The notes under the pieces are model-generated. The model was given only the letters and a program-made list of their open reading frames with translations, ran no database searches and had not been told where the DNA came from. 64,000 nucleotides of DNA from Burkholderia savannae (GTDB lineage: Bacteria; Pseudomonadota; Gammaproteobacteria; Burkholderiales; Burkholderiaceae). Below are positions 43,668 to 52,775 of the stretch, one piece after another; position 1 is the stretch's first letter, and each line of letters starts with the position of its first letter. The stretch is taken from assembly GCF_001524445.2 (NCBI RefSeq), contig NZ_CP013418.1, forward strand, positions 2,760,255-2,824,254, read 5' to 3'. A program made the translations under genes and the position numbers.

Positions 43668-44369
43668 TCACCGAACGCTCGTCACCCATTCGGCGATCGG
43701 CGTGTCGGGCAGCACGCGGCCCTCCTGAAGCCGCACGACCTGATCGCCGAACGCGGCGACGTCGTCGGGATCGTGCGTGATCAGCACCATCGGAATGTCG
43801 AGCCTCATCTGCAAGTCGGTCAGTTCACGGCGCATCCGCTGGCGCATCGCGACGTCGAGCGCCGAGAACGGCTCGTCGAGCAACAGTATCCGCGGCTGCG
43901 CGATCAGCGCGCGCGCGAGCGCGACGCGCTGCTTCTGCCCGCCCGACAACTGCGCCGGATAGTGCCCGGCGAGCGCTTCGAGCTCGAACGCGCGCAGCCA
44001 GTACGCGGCGTCGTCGGGCAGCTCCTTCGCGCGCGGATTGCGCCAGCCGCGTTTCAGGCCGAACGCGAGATTCTGCCGGACGTTCAGATGCGGGAAGAGC
44101 GCGTAGTCCTGGAACAGGTACGCCACGCGGCGCGCCTGCGTCGGCACGTCGATGCCGCGCGCATCGTCGAACAAGGTGTCGCCGCCGATCGAGATCGTGC
44201 CTTGGTCGGGCGCGAGCAGACCGGCGATCGCTTGCAGCGTGAGGCTCTTGCCTGCGCCGGACGGCCCGAACAGCACGATGCGCTGCGCGGTCGACGCGAA
44301 CGACACATCGAGCGTGAAACGCCGCTCCGGCGTGACGAGCGTCTTGCGGATGTCGACGACGAGGCTCAT
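43668..44369 (-). CDS. modC: Molybdate ABC transporter ATP-binding protein, short form without TOBE domain
   Basis: A 233-residue ATPase that powers molybdate import with ModB. Walker A LFGPSGAGKS, the signature AQLSGGQKQRVALARAL, Walker B ILLLDEPFSALD and the His of ITHDPDDV are intact. E. coli ModC has about 350 residues with a C-terminal molybdate-binding TOBE domain, and this protein stops at the end of the ATPase domain. It lacks that built-in regulation, so control may rest on ModE, which has two Mop repeats. Confidence 0.93.
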   Translation of the reverse strand: MSLVVDIRKTLVTPERRFTLDVSFASTAQRIVLFGPSGAGKSLTLQAIAGLLAPDQGTISIGGDTLFDDARGIDVPTQARRVAYLFQDYALFPHLNVRQNLAFGLKRGWRNPRAKELPDDAAYWLRAFELEALAGHYPAQLSGGQKQRVALARALIAQPRILLLDEPFSALDVAMRQRMRRELTDLQMRLDIPMVLITHDPDDVAAFGDQVVRLQEGRVLPDTPIAEWVTSVR

Positions 44370-44370
44370 C

Positions 44371-45045
44371 TCACCGTGCTCCGACGAGCGCGCGCTGCGG
44401 CACGAGCCGCCCCGCGACGAGAAGGATCAGCACGCAGGTCGCCGACGTGACGAGCACGAGGAAGTTCGCGGTGGCGTCGTCGCCCGCCTGCACGGCCGCG
44501 TAGACGGCGACCGACAGCGTCTGCGTGCGTCCGGGCAGGTTGCCCGCGATCATCAGCGTCGCGCCGAATTCGCCGAGCGCGCGCGCGAACGCGAGCAGCG
44601 CACCCGCGAGAATGCCGCGCGCGGCGAGCGGCAGCGTCACGCGAAAGAAAATCCCGGCTTCGCTGATGCCGAGCGTGCGCGCCGCGCGCTCGAGCTGCGG
44701 ATCGACCGCTTCGAAAGCGGCGCGCGCGGACTTCAGGATCAACGGAAACGCGACCACCATCGACGCGATTACCGCGCCTTGCCACGTGAACACGAGCTGG
44801 ATGCCGAGCTCGTCGAGCCACGCGCCGAACATGCCGCGCCGGCCGAGCAGCACGAGCAGGTAATAGCCGAGCACCGTCGGCGGGAGCACGAGCGGCAGCG
44901 TCAGCAGCGAATCGATCACGTCGCGCGCGCCCGAGCGCCAGCGCGCGAGCGCGTAGCCGGTCGCGACGCCGAGCATGAGATCGAGCGCCGTCGCCCAGCC
45001 GGCCACCTTCAGCGACAACAGCAGCGGAACCCAGGCGTCGTGCAT
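44371..45045 (-). CDS. modB: Molybdate ABC transporter permease
   Basis: A 224-residue inner-membrane permease with about five helices. The coupling loop that contacts the ATPase is LERAARTLGISEAGIFFRVTLPLAARGILAG (EAA motif). The start WVPLLLSLKVAGWATALDLMLG and VLPPTVLGYYLLVLLG follow ModB. It lies one base upstream of modC and 12 bases downstream of modA, in one operon. Confidence 0.95.
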   Translation of the reverse strand: MHDAWVPLLLSLKVAGWATALDLMLGVATGYALARWRSGARDVIDSLLTLPLVLPPTVLGYYLLVLLGRRGMFGAWLDELGIQLVFTWQGAVIASMVVAFPLILKSARAAFEAVDPQLERAARTLGISEAGIFFRVTLPLAARGILAGALLAFARALGEFGATLMIAGNLPGRTQTLSVAVYAAVQAGDDATANFLVLVTSATCVLILLVAGRLVPQRALVGAR

Positions 45046-45057
45046 CGCGCGCCCCGA

Positions 45058-45867
45058 TCAGTTCGCGGCGTTCGTCGCGTTCGCGGCCGGCTTGAAGCCG
45101 TATTTCGCGAGCACCGCCTGGCCCGCAGGCGACAGCACGAACGCGACGAAGCCCTGCGCGGCGCCCGCGTGCCGGCTGTCCTTGACGACGGCGATCGGAT
45201 AGGTGATCGGCGTTTGCGTCGGGACGGTCAACGCGACTTTCACGCGCTCGGGCATCACGGCCGCATCGGTGCCGAACACGAAGCCCGCGTCGACTTCGCC
45301 GCGCGCGACGTAGTCGAGGCTTTGGCGCACGTTCGCGGCGAGCACGCCCTTCGCGCTGACGTCGCTCCACACGCCGGCCGCCTTCAGCGCGCCCTCGGTG
45401 TAGCGGCCGACGGGCACCGACGCCGGATCGCCGAACGCGACGCGCTTCACGGCGGGCGACGTCAGGTCGCGCAGCGAGCCGAACGTCGCGCGGCTGTCGG
45501 CGGGCACGATCAGCACGAGCGAGTTCGCGGCGAAATCGCGGCGCGTGCCGTCGGCGATCACGTGTTCGGCGATCGCGCGATCCATCGCTTTCTGGTCGGC
45601 CGATGCGAACACGTCGGCCGGCGCGCCCTTCGCGATCTGCTGCATCAACACGTCGGACGCGCCGAAGTTGAACAGGATCTTCGTATCCGGATGCTGCTTT
45701 TCGTATGCGTCGCCGACCGCCTTGAACGCGTTGGTGAGGCTTGCCGCGGCCGACACGACGAGTTCGTCGGCGGCATGCGCGGCCGGCGCGGCGAAACCGG
45801 CGGCGAGCGCGGACAGCGTGACGAGACGCAGGAACAGACGGCGGGCGGAGCGGGCGGGAGCGGACAT
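45058..45867 (-). CDS. modA: Periplasmic molybdate-binding protein
   Basis: A 269-residue substrate-binding protein. Start at 45867 gives a normal signal peptide: basic N-terminus SAPARSARRLF, a hydrophobic core, and cleavage after AAPAAHA. The mature part begins DELVVSAAASLTNAF, whose Ser residues bind oxyanion; NFGASDVLMQQIAKGAPADVFASAD and PITYPIAVVKDS complete the family pattern. The upstream in-frame extension to 45957 would cover the operator. First gene of modABC. Confidence 0.94.
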   Translation of the reverse strand: MSAPARSARRLFLRLVTLSALAAGFAAPAAHAADELVVSAAASLTNAFKAVGDAYEKQHPDTKILFNFGASDVLMQQIAKGAPADVFASADQKAMDRAIAEHVIADGTRRDFAANSLVLIVPADSRATFGSLRDLTSPAVKRVAFGDPASVPVGRYTEGALKAAGVWSDVSAKGVLAANVRQSLDYVARGEVDAGFVFGTDAAVMPERVKVALTVPTQTPITYPIAVVKDSRHAGAAQGFVAFVLSPAGQAVLAKYGFKPAANATNAAN

Positions 45868-45899
45868 GGCGGGAAACACTGACGTGGGCGGAAACCGTA

Positions 45900-45928
45900 A
45901 TCGTAATATACGCGAGGTTATAACGGAT
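45900..45928 (-). promoter_or_regulatory. ModE-like operator upstream of modA
   Basis: The imperfect inverted repeat ATCGTAATATA (45900-45910), seven-base spacer, TTATAACGGAT (45918-45928) resembles the E. coli ModE box (CGTTATAT...ATAACG). It lies about 33 bases before the modA start, where bound ModE would block transcription. Confidence 0.7.
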
Positions 45929-46050
45929 TGGATTTCCGAACTGTGCCGGTGCTGCATGACGCCGCAGTGCGGCGGGCGGCGCGGCTGGGGCGGGAAAAGG
46001 CGGGGATGGTGCGATCCGCGGTGGAACGGTGGTGCAGCGCAGATGCGGAA

Positions 46051-46074
46051 AAGCTGAGAAGCTGAGAAGCTGAG
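46051..46074. repeat. Short octamer repeat (AAGCTGAG x3)
   Basis: Three exact tandem copies of AAGCTGAG, about 75 bases before a much longer octamer array. Confidence 0.8.
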
Positions 46075-46150
46075 AAGTGGTCGGCTGTTGAGTGGTAGAT
46101 CGGTTGACTGATAAACCGATTAACCGTCGCCAGATCAATAGATCGACAAG

Positions 46151-46294
<144 letters not shown>

Positions 46295-46341
46295 CCGAGC
46301 CGGCAGCCCGGCAGCCCCGCACGGCGCAACCCGCGCTCGCG

Positions 46342-47040
46342 TTACACGTGCTCGACGATCGCGGGCAAGCCGAGCGTCTGCTGCTGGGCCGGCCGCGACG
46401 CGGGCCGGTAGTTCGGATTCGCCTTCCAGCGCGCCCGCACGTACGGGCGTTCATGGCCAGAAAGATGCAGCGCGACCGCGGTCACCCACCGATGCGACGG
46501 CACGGTAACGCCGTGCAGCGCGATCGTGACGGCCACGAGGCTCGTCGCGACGGCGGGCGCGGACCAGCGGTGCGGCATCGCGCGCCATGAGCCGGCGATG
46601 AACGACATCGCGGCGACCGCGCCGATGACGCAGCCCGTCACCGCCTCGGACGGCGAATGCGCATCGAGCGCGACGCGCGACAGTCCGACGGCGACGCCCG
46701 CCGCGAGCCCGACGATGATCCCGCCGATGCGCACGACGGGTTTCGCGCGGGCGAGCGCGAGGAACATCGCGACCGGATAGACTGACGTCGACAGCATCGC
46801 GTGGCCGCTAAAGCCCGTGAAATCCCACGCGCGCACGCCGATGCCCCAGCCGAGGAACGCGATCTTCGTGAGCGCGACGACGCCGATCGCGACGCCGAGC
46901 ACGGCGAGCCATGCGGCGGCGCGACGAAGCGAATAGCCGAGCGCGAGCCAGACGGCGATCGTGACGGCGAGGGGCAGTGTCAGGCCGGCACCGCCTAGGG
47001 CGGTGATCGAGATCCACAGACGGGGCGGCAAATCGAACAT
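46342..47040 (-). CDS. PAP2-superfamily membrane phosphatase-like protein
   Basis: A 232-residue protein with about five hydrophobic helices. PAP2 motif 2 is DFTGFSGHAMLS (S-G-H) and motif 3 is GLSRVALDAHSPSEAVTG (SR-x5-H-x3-D-like, with Glu for Asp). Motif 1 (KxxxxxxRP) is weak, with only TKIAFLGWGIGVR in that place. Members dephosphorylate lipid phosphates such as undecaprenyl pyrophosphate or phosphatidic acid at the membrane. The gene is alone on the minus strand with the octamer array behind it. Confidence 0.82.
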   Translation of the reverse strand: MFDLPPRLWISITALGGAGLTLPLAVTIAVWLALGYSLRRAAAWLAVLGVAIGVVALTKIAFLGWGIGVRAWDFTGFSGHAMLSTSVYPVAMFLALARAKPVVRIGGIIVGLAAGVAVGLSRVALDAHSPSEAVTGCVIGAVAAMSFIAGSWRAMPHRWSAPAVATSLVAVTIALHGVTVPSHRWVTAVALHLSGHERPYVRARWKANPNYRPASRPAQQQTLGLPAIVEHV

Positions 47041-47218
47041 CGGAAGCTGCGGGCGGATACGGGGAATGCGGGATACTTGCTTAACGCATGAGCCGTGAAT
47101 AGCGACTACAACGAAGACAAGCGCGAGCGCCCAGTATACCGGTCGTCGCGGGCCGCGCTCCGTTCGGACGCCGGCAGGGAACTATCGGGTGTCAGGATAA
47201 ATCCCAGAAATAGTGCTA

Positions 47219-47233
47219 TTGTGCATTGCACAA
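47219..47233. promoter_or_regulatory. Perfect palindrome upstream of the PHB depolymerase-like gene
   Basis: TTGTGC-ATT-GCACAA is a perfect 15-bp inverted repeat, 57 bases before the esterase start. Its TGC...GCA core resembles sites of the polyhydroxyalkanoate regulator PhaR; this assignment is an inference from position and core. Confidence 0.5.
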
Positions 47234-47290
47234 TCCTGAATGGTCGCGCCCACTGCGGCGTCCCTAATTTCTGACTGCGAGCCCCGACCG

Positions 47291-48439
47291 ATGACCAAAA
47301 GTCTGACGAAATTCTGGCTGGGCGGTGTGAAACGCATGCTGCACTTGCCGAACGCGCGCACGCCGAAGTCCGCCGCGCCCGAGTCCGTATTGATGGCGGC
47401 CCAAAAGATGGCGGCCGACTGGCCGTTCGACGATTCGATTTCCACTGCGGCTGCCGTCGCGATGCCCGTCGAGCCGGCCCCGCCCGTCGCGCGCGAATCG
47501 CGCGTTCGGCCGCGCGCCGCCGCATGGGCGGCCGGTGAATGGACCCGTGCCGACCACCCGCTGCCGCCCGCGTTCGGGCGCTTCGTCAAGCATCTCGAAT
47601 ATGGGCTGTACGTGCCGCCCGGCGCGGATACGGACGGCCTGCCGCTCCTCGTGATGCTGCACGGCTGCAAGCAGGACATGGATCAGTTCGCGCAAGGCAC
47701 GCGGATGAACCTGCTCGCGGATCGGCACGGCTTCGCCGTGATCTATCCGGAGCAGTCGCTCAACGCGCACGCGCACGGCTGCTGGCACTGGTACGACGAC
47801 ACCGCGCGCGGCGGGCGCGGCGAGGCGCAAGCGGTCGTCGCGCTCGTCGACACGCTCGTTACCGAGCGGGGCTTCGACGCGTCGCGCGTGTACGCGGCCG
47901 GCCTGTCGGCGGGGGCTGGACTCGTGTCGCTGCTCTCGCTGCACTTTCCGCAGCGTTTTGCCGCCGTGGCGCTCCATTCGGGGCCCGCGTTCGGCGACGC
48001 GCATTCCGGGATCACCGCGATGGACGTGATGCGCCGCGGCCTGCATCGCCATCCCGCCGTCGTCACTGACGCGCTCGTCGCGCCGGGCTCGCATCCGGGG
48101 ATGCCGGCCCTCATCGTGCACGGCGACGACGATCGCGTCGTCGCGCCGAAGAATGCAGACGAACTCGCGGTCCAGTTCCTGCGGCTGAATGGCCTCGCGA
48201 ACGCCGAAGGCGAACCGGCCGCCGTCGAGCGCGTCGAGACGAGCGCGGCGGACGCCCGCACGATCGATTATCGTCGCGACGGCGAGTCCGTCGTGCGCCT
48301 CTGCCGGGTCCACGGCCTTGCGCACGCGTGGGCGGGCGGCGACGACAGCGTGCCGTTTCACTCGGCGGCCGGCCCGGACGCGAGCGAGTTGATTTGGTCC
48401 TTTTTTGCGTCGCGCACGCGGGCGGTTGTCGCGTCGTAA
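47291..48439 (+). CDS. PHB depolymerase-family esterase
   Basis: A 382-residue alpha/beta hydrolase of the poly(3-hydroxybutyrate) depolymerase/LpqC type. The catalytic core begins GLYVPPGADTDGLPLLVMLHGCKQD (oxyanion loop), the nucleophile is in YAAGLSAGAGLVSLLS, the Asp in IVHGDDDRVVAPKN and the His in CRVHGLAHAWAGGDDS. No signal peptide is present, so it is probably intracellular. The N-terminus SLTKFWLGGVKRMLHLPN is a typical lead-in of this Burkholderia family. It likely acts on PHB or short esters. Confidence 0.88.
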   Translation: MTKSLTKFWLGGVKRMLHLPNARTPKSAAPESVLMAAQKMAADWPFDDSISTAAAVAMPVEPAPPVARESRVRPRAAAWAAGEWTRADHPLPPAFGRFVKHLEYGLYVPPGADTDGLPLLVMLHGCKQDMDQFAQGTRMNLLADRHGFAVIYPEQSLNAHAHGCWHWYDDTARGGRGEAQAVVALVDTLVTERGFDASRVYAAGLSAGAGLVSLLSLHFPQRFAAVALHSGPAFGDAHSGITAMDVMRRGLHRHPAVVTDALVAPGSHPGMPALIVHGDDDRVVAPKNADELAVQFLRLNGLANAEGEPAAVERVETSAADARTIDYRRDGESVVRLCRVHGLAHAWAGGDDSVPFHSAAGPDASELIWSFFASRTRAVVAS

Positions 48440-48484
48440 CGACGCACGATTCGAGAACGGCTGGAGTCGGCTCGGGGTTTTCCC

Positions 48485-48490
48485 TATAAT
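48485..48490 (+). promoter_or_regulatory. -10 box (TATAAT) for the DUF3563 gene
   Basis: TATAAT with a weak -35 (TGGAGT, 48462-48467, 17-base spacer), about 47 bases before the ATG at 48537. Confidence 0.5.
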
Positions 48491-48536
48491 GCGGGTAAAT
48501 ACCTAAGTGAAAGCCCTTGGATTGGAGTGACCGATC

Positions 48537-48695
48537 ATGTACCTGTTGAGCCGCCTGTTCCTGTTTCTGACGAAGTCGCCCGAACAACGCGCGAAGGAGC
48601 GCGCCGATGCGTATCTCGCCGGCGCATCCGATCTGTATGACCTCGAATTCCGTATGCGCAAGCTTGATCGCGAAGCCGCACTCGAACGCTCGTGA
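48537..48695 (+). CDS. DUF3563 family mini-protein
   Basis: A 52-residue protein of a family common in Burkholderia. It starts with MYLLSRLFLFLTKSPEQR and ends in an acidic/basic helix SDLYDLEFRMRKLDREAAL. GGAG lies about nine bases before the ATG. The hydrophobic first 12 residues may form an amphipathic or membrane-touching helix. No function is known. It has its own promoter-like box and a strong terminator 50 bases downstream, so it is a single-gene unit. Confidence 0.85.
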   Translation: MYLLSRLFLFLTKSPEQRAKERADAYLAGASDLYDLEFRMRKLDREAALERS

Positions 48696-48744
48696 TTTCG
48701 CGTTAAGCGCGTACTAAATTTATACGCATAAAGTTGTAAAGTCG

Positions 48745-48783
48745 AAGAGGGCGCGCCGGCTCGATGGCCGGCGCGCCCTCTTT
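48745..48783 (+). terminator. Strong hairpin terminator after DUF3563
   Basis: A perfect 16-bp stem (arms AAGAGGGCGCGCCGGC and GCCGGCGCGCCCTCTT) with a six-base loop and a short T-run. It lies between convergent DUF3563 and ohr and may serve both. Confidence 0.8.
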
Positions 48784-48811
48784 GTCATTTCGGCGCGTGC
48801 GCACCGCGGCG

Positions 48812-49231
48812 TCAAGCGACGACGAGGCGTACCGCGACGTTGTTGCGCGTCGCGTTCGAATACGGGCACACCTGGTGCGCGCGATCGACGATTGCCTTCG
48901 CGGTCGCCACATCAAGGCCGGGCAGCGCGACGCGCAGCTCGACGTCCAGCGCAAATCCGCCTTCCTCGTTCGGGCCGATGCCCACTTCCGCGGTGACGGT
49001 CGTATCCGCGGGCAACGTCTGCTTGCTTTGGCCCGCCACATACTTCATTGCGCTCAGGAAGCATGCGGAATAGCCGGCGGCGAACAGCTGCTCGGGATTC
49101 GTGCCGTCCGCGCCCGTGCCGCCGAGTTCTCGCGGCGCGGCAAGCTTCACGTCGAGCTTCTGGTCTTGGGACGTCGCGCGGCCGTCACGGCCGCCGGTGC
49201 TGGTTGCTGCCGTCTTGTACAGAATGTTCAT
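48812..49231 (-). CDS. ohr: Organic hydroperoxide reductase Ohr
   Basis: A 139-residue OsmC/Ohr-family peroxidase. It starts at 49231 after AGGAG. The catalytic cysteines are Cys57 (GYSACFLSAMKYVA) and Cys122 (HQVCPYSNATRNN), and the activating Arg is in GGRDGRATS. It reduces fatty-acid and alkyl hydroperoxides in the cytoplasm, using lipoylated proteins as donor in known cases. The ohrR gene lies directly upstream on the same strand, with an inverted repeat in the gap. Confidence 0.95.
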   Translation of the reverse strand: MNILYKTAATSTGGRDGRATSQDQKLDVKLAAPRELGGTGADGTNPEQLFAAGYSACFLSAMKYVAGQSKQTLPADTTVTAEVGIGPNEEGGFALDVELRVALPGLDVATAKAIVDRAHQVCPYSNATRNNVAVRLVVA

Positions 49232-49305
49232 GCTGGACTCCTGTGTCGTGAGAGAAAGGGCCTCGGCGAATCGGGAAGCGCGGGCCACGGCATAAATATA
49301 GTTCG

Positions 49306-49316
49306 CTAATCATTAG
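49306..49316 (-). promoter_or_regulatory. Candidate OhrR operator upstream of ohr
   Basis: CTAAT-C-ATTAG is a perfect inverted repeat in the AT-rich gap between ohrR and ohr, about 75 bases before the ohr start. Confidence 0.55.
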
Positions 49317-49378
49317 TGCGCAAATTATTTTTTTTGGGCGTGACTTACCGGGCAGAGCGCGGGCAGAGCGACAGTCGA

Positions 49379-49831
49379 TCAGGCGTCGCTGGCGTCCGTC
49401 AGCGCTTGCCGCAGCCGCGTCAGATCTTCGCGCAGCCGGATCAGGAAATCGGGCGTCTGGCGCATCGCGCAAAACAGCTCGGCGGGCACGGATCGGGCCT
49501 TTTGCTTCAGCGCGGCGCCTTCTGCGGTGAGCCGCGCGTGGACGATCCGCTCATCGTTCGTGTCGCGCACCCGCTCGATGTAGCCGAGCGCCTCCAGGCG
49601 CTTGAGGAGGGGCGTGACCGTCGCGGGATCGAGGCTGAGCCGGGCGGCGATGTCCTTGACGGCCATGTCGTCGGATTCCCACAGCACGAGCATCGCGAGG
49701 TACTGCGGATACGTGAGCGCGAGCTTGTCGAGAAGCGGTTTGTAAGCCTTCGTCATCGCGAGCGACGTCGAATAGAGCGCGAAGCAGAGCTGGTCGTCGA
49801 GCGTGAGCGGGAAGGTTGGCGAATCGTTCAT
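49379..49831 (-). CDS. ohrR: MarR-family peroxide-sensing repressor OhrR
   Basis: A 150-residue MarR-type repressor. With the start at 49831 the sensor cysteine is Cys16 in [24 protein letters not shown], the position of the reactive Cys in OhrR proteins. The winged helix has [27 protein letters not shown] and the wing [16 protein letters not shown]. Oxidation of the Cys by organic peroxide releases it from the ohr promoter. Candidate sites lie before ohr (49306-49316) and before its own gene. Confidence 0.93.
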   Translation of the reverse strand: MNDSPTFPLTLDDQLCFALYSTSLAMTKAYKPLLDKLALTYPQYLAMLVLWESDDMAVKDIAARLSLDPATVTPLLKRLEALGYIERVRDTNDERIVHARLTAEGAALKQKARSVPAELFCAMRQTPDFLIRLREDLTRLRQALTDASDA

Positions 49832-49852
49832 GATGGAGTTTTGGTAAAGCAC

Positions 49853-50328
49853 AAAAGATTTGTATGCAAATGATTTTGCGCCTAACTGCGACGATTGGCG
49901 AGAGGCGCCGAGCGCTCAAGAAGGGGATGAATCGAAAAGGGGATGAATCGATGGTCGACGACGAAGAGGGCGGCGAACTTGGCCGCGACTTCGTTGGCAT
50001 AAGGCCGGCCCGGCAAGGCGCCGCGGCGACACCGGCGCCGGAGGCCGAATCGGCGGGGCGCGCGAGGGGTGCCAGGTAGCGACGAAAGGTCGAAAGAAGA
50101 ATCGGAGAGCGTGCTCTATGGCTAGCGGTGCCTATGTGTCTCGCTTCGGCGGCGAAGCGGCACCGGATGCCCGACGCCAGGCAGGCAGCGATCTTCACTC
50201 GTGCGCTGCGTGAACGCCGCTTTCTCCGTCGAAACATCCGCCGCGTGTGCTCCGGCGATTCCGAACCGCGCGACGACACGCGAAACGCGCGTGCATCGGC
50301 GCGGCCGCGCCGCTCCCGCTTGCGGCGA
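49853..50328. other. Intergenic region upstream of ohrR
   Basis: The inverted repeat ATTTG-TATG-CAAAT (49858-49871) directly upstream of ohrR is a candidate autoregulatory site. A 16-bp direct repeat (AAGGGGATGAATCGA, 49921-49935 and 49937-49951) follows. The remainder holds no recognisable gene. Confidence 0.5.
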
Positions 50329-51138
50329 TTACCGGGAAGAATCCGGCAGTGTCGGCGCGCCCGGCTCCTGCACGCCGTAGCAGCCGCGATAGGTTGCGTA
50401 GAACGAGCAGTAGAGCATCGCCGTGATGACGATCGATGCCGGCATCATTACCGTGAGCGCGTACGCGCTGGCGCCGAGCGCCTGCATCAGCGCGGCGAGC
50501 CCGAACGACACGCCGAGCGCGACCGCGAACCACAGCAGCCCGTAGACGGTGAACGCCCCCTTGTTGCGCCAGCAGCTCACGATGCTGAAAAACAGCGCCT
50601 TCATCGGCGGAACGTCGTGCCATGCGGTCAGCACCGGGGCGAACCAGAACATCATCGCGACCGGCACGTACAGCGTGGCCGCGATCAGCACCGCGACGGC
50701 GACGCCCGGCGACGCGAGCGCTTCCGATTCGAGGTTCTCGGCGCCTAGGCCGAACATGATCTTCAGCAGCGTGCCGCCGTCGCCGAGCGACGAGCAAGCG
50801 AACACGAGCGCCATCGACACGATATAGATTCCGCCGAGCGCGAGGAGCCGCTGCGTGACGACGGGGCCGTATGAGCGGAAGCCGTCGATCAGGATCGTCG
50901 GCAGCACCTGCTTGCCGGCGATCGTATCGCGGCACGCCGCCATGAAGCCGACCGCGATGCCGGGAATGAACAGGAGCGGCAGCGCCGCGCCGATCACCGG
51001 CACGAGCGACACCAGCATCATCGCGAGCAGGTACGTGAAGAACAGCGTGACGAACGCGAGCGGATTGCGCCGGAACAGCCAGATGCCCTGGCGGAACCAC
51101 ACGTAGCCGGTCTTGGCGGAGACTTCGATCAGTTGCAT
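50329..51138 (-). CDS. BPSS1780-family membrane protein
   Basis: A 269-residue membrane protein of the Burkholderia family named after BPSS1780. The N-terminus [29 protein letters not shown] is followed by about six membrane helices and [19 protein letters not shown] in the first loop. Function is unknown. Its first codons overlap the end of thrB by ten bases, so the two genes are co-translated. Confidence 0.85.
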   Translation of the reverse strand: MQLIEVSAKTGYVWFRQGIWLFRRNPLAFVTLFFTYLLAMMLVSLVPVIGAALPLLFIPGIAVGFMAACRDTIAGKQVLPTILIDGFRSYGPVVTQRLLALGGIYIVSMALVFACSSLGDGGTLLKIMFGLGAENLESEALASPGVAVAVLIAATLYVPVAMMFWFAPVLTAWHDVPPMKALFFSIVSCWRNKGAFTVYGLLWFAVALGVSFGLAALMQALGASAYALTVMMPASIVITAMLYCSFYATYRGCYGVQEPGAPTLPDSSR

Positions 51139-52124
51139 GCGTGGGTCTCGGGGAGCGTGCCCGCGTGCGCGATGCGCTCGCGCAGGATGCGTTCGAAATG
51201 GCCCGGGTCGTGCGGCTTGAGCATCTGCGCGGCGCGGGGAAGATGGAAATCATACAGGCGCGACACCCAGAAGCGGTACGCGCCCGCGCGCAGCATGTCG
51301 CCCCAGTGGCGGCGCTCGCCGGCCGTGAACGGACGCACCGTCTGGTATGCGCGCAGCAGCGCGTCGGCGCGTGCGGCGTCGAGCGCGCCGCTCGAGAGGT
51401 CGACGCACCAGTCGTTGACCGTCACGGCGACGTCGAACAGCCACTTGTCGCAGCCGGCGAAGTAGAAATCGAAGAAGCCGCCGAGCCGCACCGTGTGGCC
51501 GGTGTCCGCATCCGCGTGCGCGAAGAGCGCGTTGTCGCGGAACAGGTCGCAATGGCAGGGGCCTTCGGGCAGCGCCGCGTAGTCGTCCGATGCGAAGAAC
51601 GCGGCCTGGTGCGCGAGCTCGCTTTCCAGCAGCGCGCGCTGCTCGCCGGTGATGAGCGGCGCGATCTCGGGCACCGTCTCGCGCCACCACGACAGGCTGC
51701 GCAGGTTCGGCTGATGCCGCGGATAGTCGCGGCCGGCGAGGTGCATGCGCGCGAGCATCTGGCCGACTTCGACGCAGTGCTCGACGCTCGGCGCGAGCTC
51801 CGCCGCGCCCTCGAGCTTGGTGACGATCGCGGCCGGCTTGCCGTGCAGCTCGCCGAACAGCGCGCCGTCGTCGCGCGCGACGGGAGCGGGCACGGGCACG
51901 CCGTGCTTCGCGAGATGGCTCATCAAGTCGATGTAGAACGGCAACTGCGCGGCCGTCAGATTCTCGAAGATCGTGAGCACGTATTCGCCGCGCGTCGTCG
52001 TCAGGAAGAAGTTGCTGTTCTCGATGCCGGACGGGATGCCGCGGAACGCGACAACGTCGCCGAGATCGTAGTGGCGCATCCAGAGTGCGAGGTCAGCGTC
52101 GGAAACTGCGGTGAAAACGGCCAT
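51129..52124 (-). CDS. thrB: Homoserine kinase (ThrB, choline-kinase-like form)
   Basis: A 331-residue kinase of the APH/choline-kinase fold that phosphorylates homoserine in threonine synthesis. It starts at 52124 ([22 protein letters not shown]). [22 protein letters not shown] is the family nucleotide-binding strand. The catalytic loop is [14 protein letters not shown] (H-x-D-x4-N), and [27 protein letters not shown] carries the metal Asp. This form is unrelated to the GHMP ThrB of E. coli. It overlaps the BPSS1780-family gene downstream. Confidence 0.93.
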   Translation of the reverse strand: MAVFTAVSDADLALWMRHYDLGDVVAFRGIPSGIENSNFFLTTTRGEYVLTIFENLTAAQLPFYIDLMSHLAKHGVPVPAPVARDDGALFGELHGKPAAIVTKLEGAAELAPSVEHCVEVGQMLARMHLAGRDYPRHQPNLRSLSWWRETVPEIAPLITGEQRALLESELAHQAAFFASDDYAALPEGPCHCDLFRDNALFAHADADTGHTVRLGGFFDFYFAGCDKWLFDVAVTVNDWCVDLSSGALDAARADALLRAYQTVRPFTAGERRHWGDMLRAGAYRFWVSRLYDFHLPRAAQMLKPHDPGHFERILRERIAHAGTLPETHACN

Positions 52125-52220
52125 GCAAGAGACGTCGGATCGGGTTGGCGTGCCGGCGGCGCGCCGGTGTCGCAAAAAGGGCGGAAGAGGAGCCGGCGCC
52201 GCGGGGCGCCGGCGGTGGCG

Positions 52221-52619
52221 TCAGTAGTGCAAGTTGACCGACGGCAGGCGCGTGATCGGCACGCCCGCGTCGTGCGGACGCGGAGACGTGTCGGGCGACG
52301 CGCTCATCTGATATCGGGTGCCGAAATTCGATTTCACGTTGATCTCGACCGGCTTGCCGCGATCGCGGTATTCGGTGACTTCGGTGCCGTTCTTGCTTTT
52401 TTCGTGAAAGCTCGGCGTGCGTCGCACGTCGTTGAAATCGACCTTCGACGTCACTTCGGCGCCCGGGCGGTTGATCTGCGCGAGATCGGGCAGCCCGGCC
52501 GCCTCGTTGGCCGCGGCCTGGGCCTTTGCGTCGGCGGCCGCTTGAGCGGCGTCGGCGGCGTAGGCGGGGCCGCCGAGAGCGAGTGCCGTCAGGGCGGCGG
52601 CGAAAAGGAGCGGCTTCAT
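52221..52619 (-). CDS. DUF2782-family periplasmic protein
   Basis: A 132-residue protein with a signal peptide (MKPLLFAAALTALALGGPAYAAD, cleavage after AYA). A helical Ala-rich section (AAQAAADAKAQAAANEAAG) follows, then a small beta-rich domain (VTEYRDRGKPVEINVKSNFGTRYQMSA). Function unknown. It is commonly found near thrB and polA in Burkholderiales, as here. Confidence 0.85.
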   Translation of the reverse strand: MKPLLFAAALTALALGGPAYAADAAQAAADAKAQAAANEAAGLPDLAQINRPGAEVTSKVDFNDVRRTPSFHEKSKNGTEVTEYRDRGKPVEINVKSNFGTRYQMSASPDTSPRPHDAGVPITRLPSVNLHY

Positions 52620-52775
52620 CGTGTTTCTCCCAGTGAACCATTGGATTTTAGCAAATACCGGCGTCGTGCCGATGCCGTTCGTCGATGCGCGGCCGGCCTT
52701 GCCGCCGCGAAGGGCATCGGCCGCGCGCGCGGGTTCCGTGGTAATGTCGAAGCGATCTTGAAGAGGCATTGCTAC

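Noticed and set aside
51141..52775. A long upstream extension of the amn frame across thrB
   Set aside because: The extension is antisense to thrB and the DUF2782 gene; the AMP nucleosidase family begins at about 52776.
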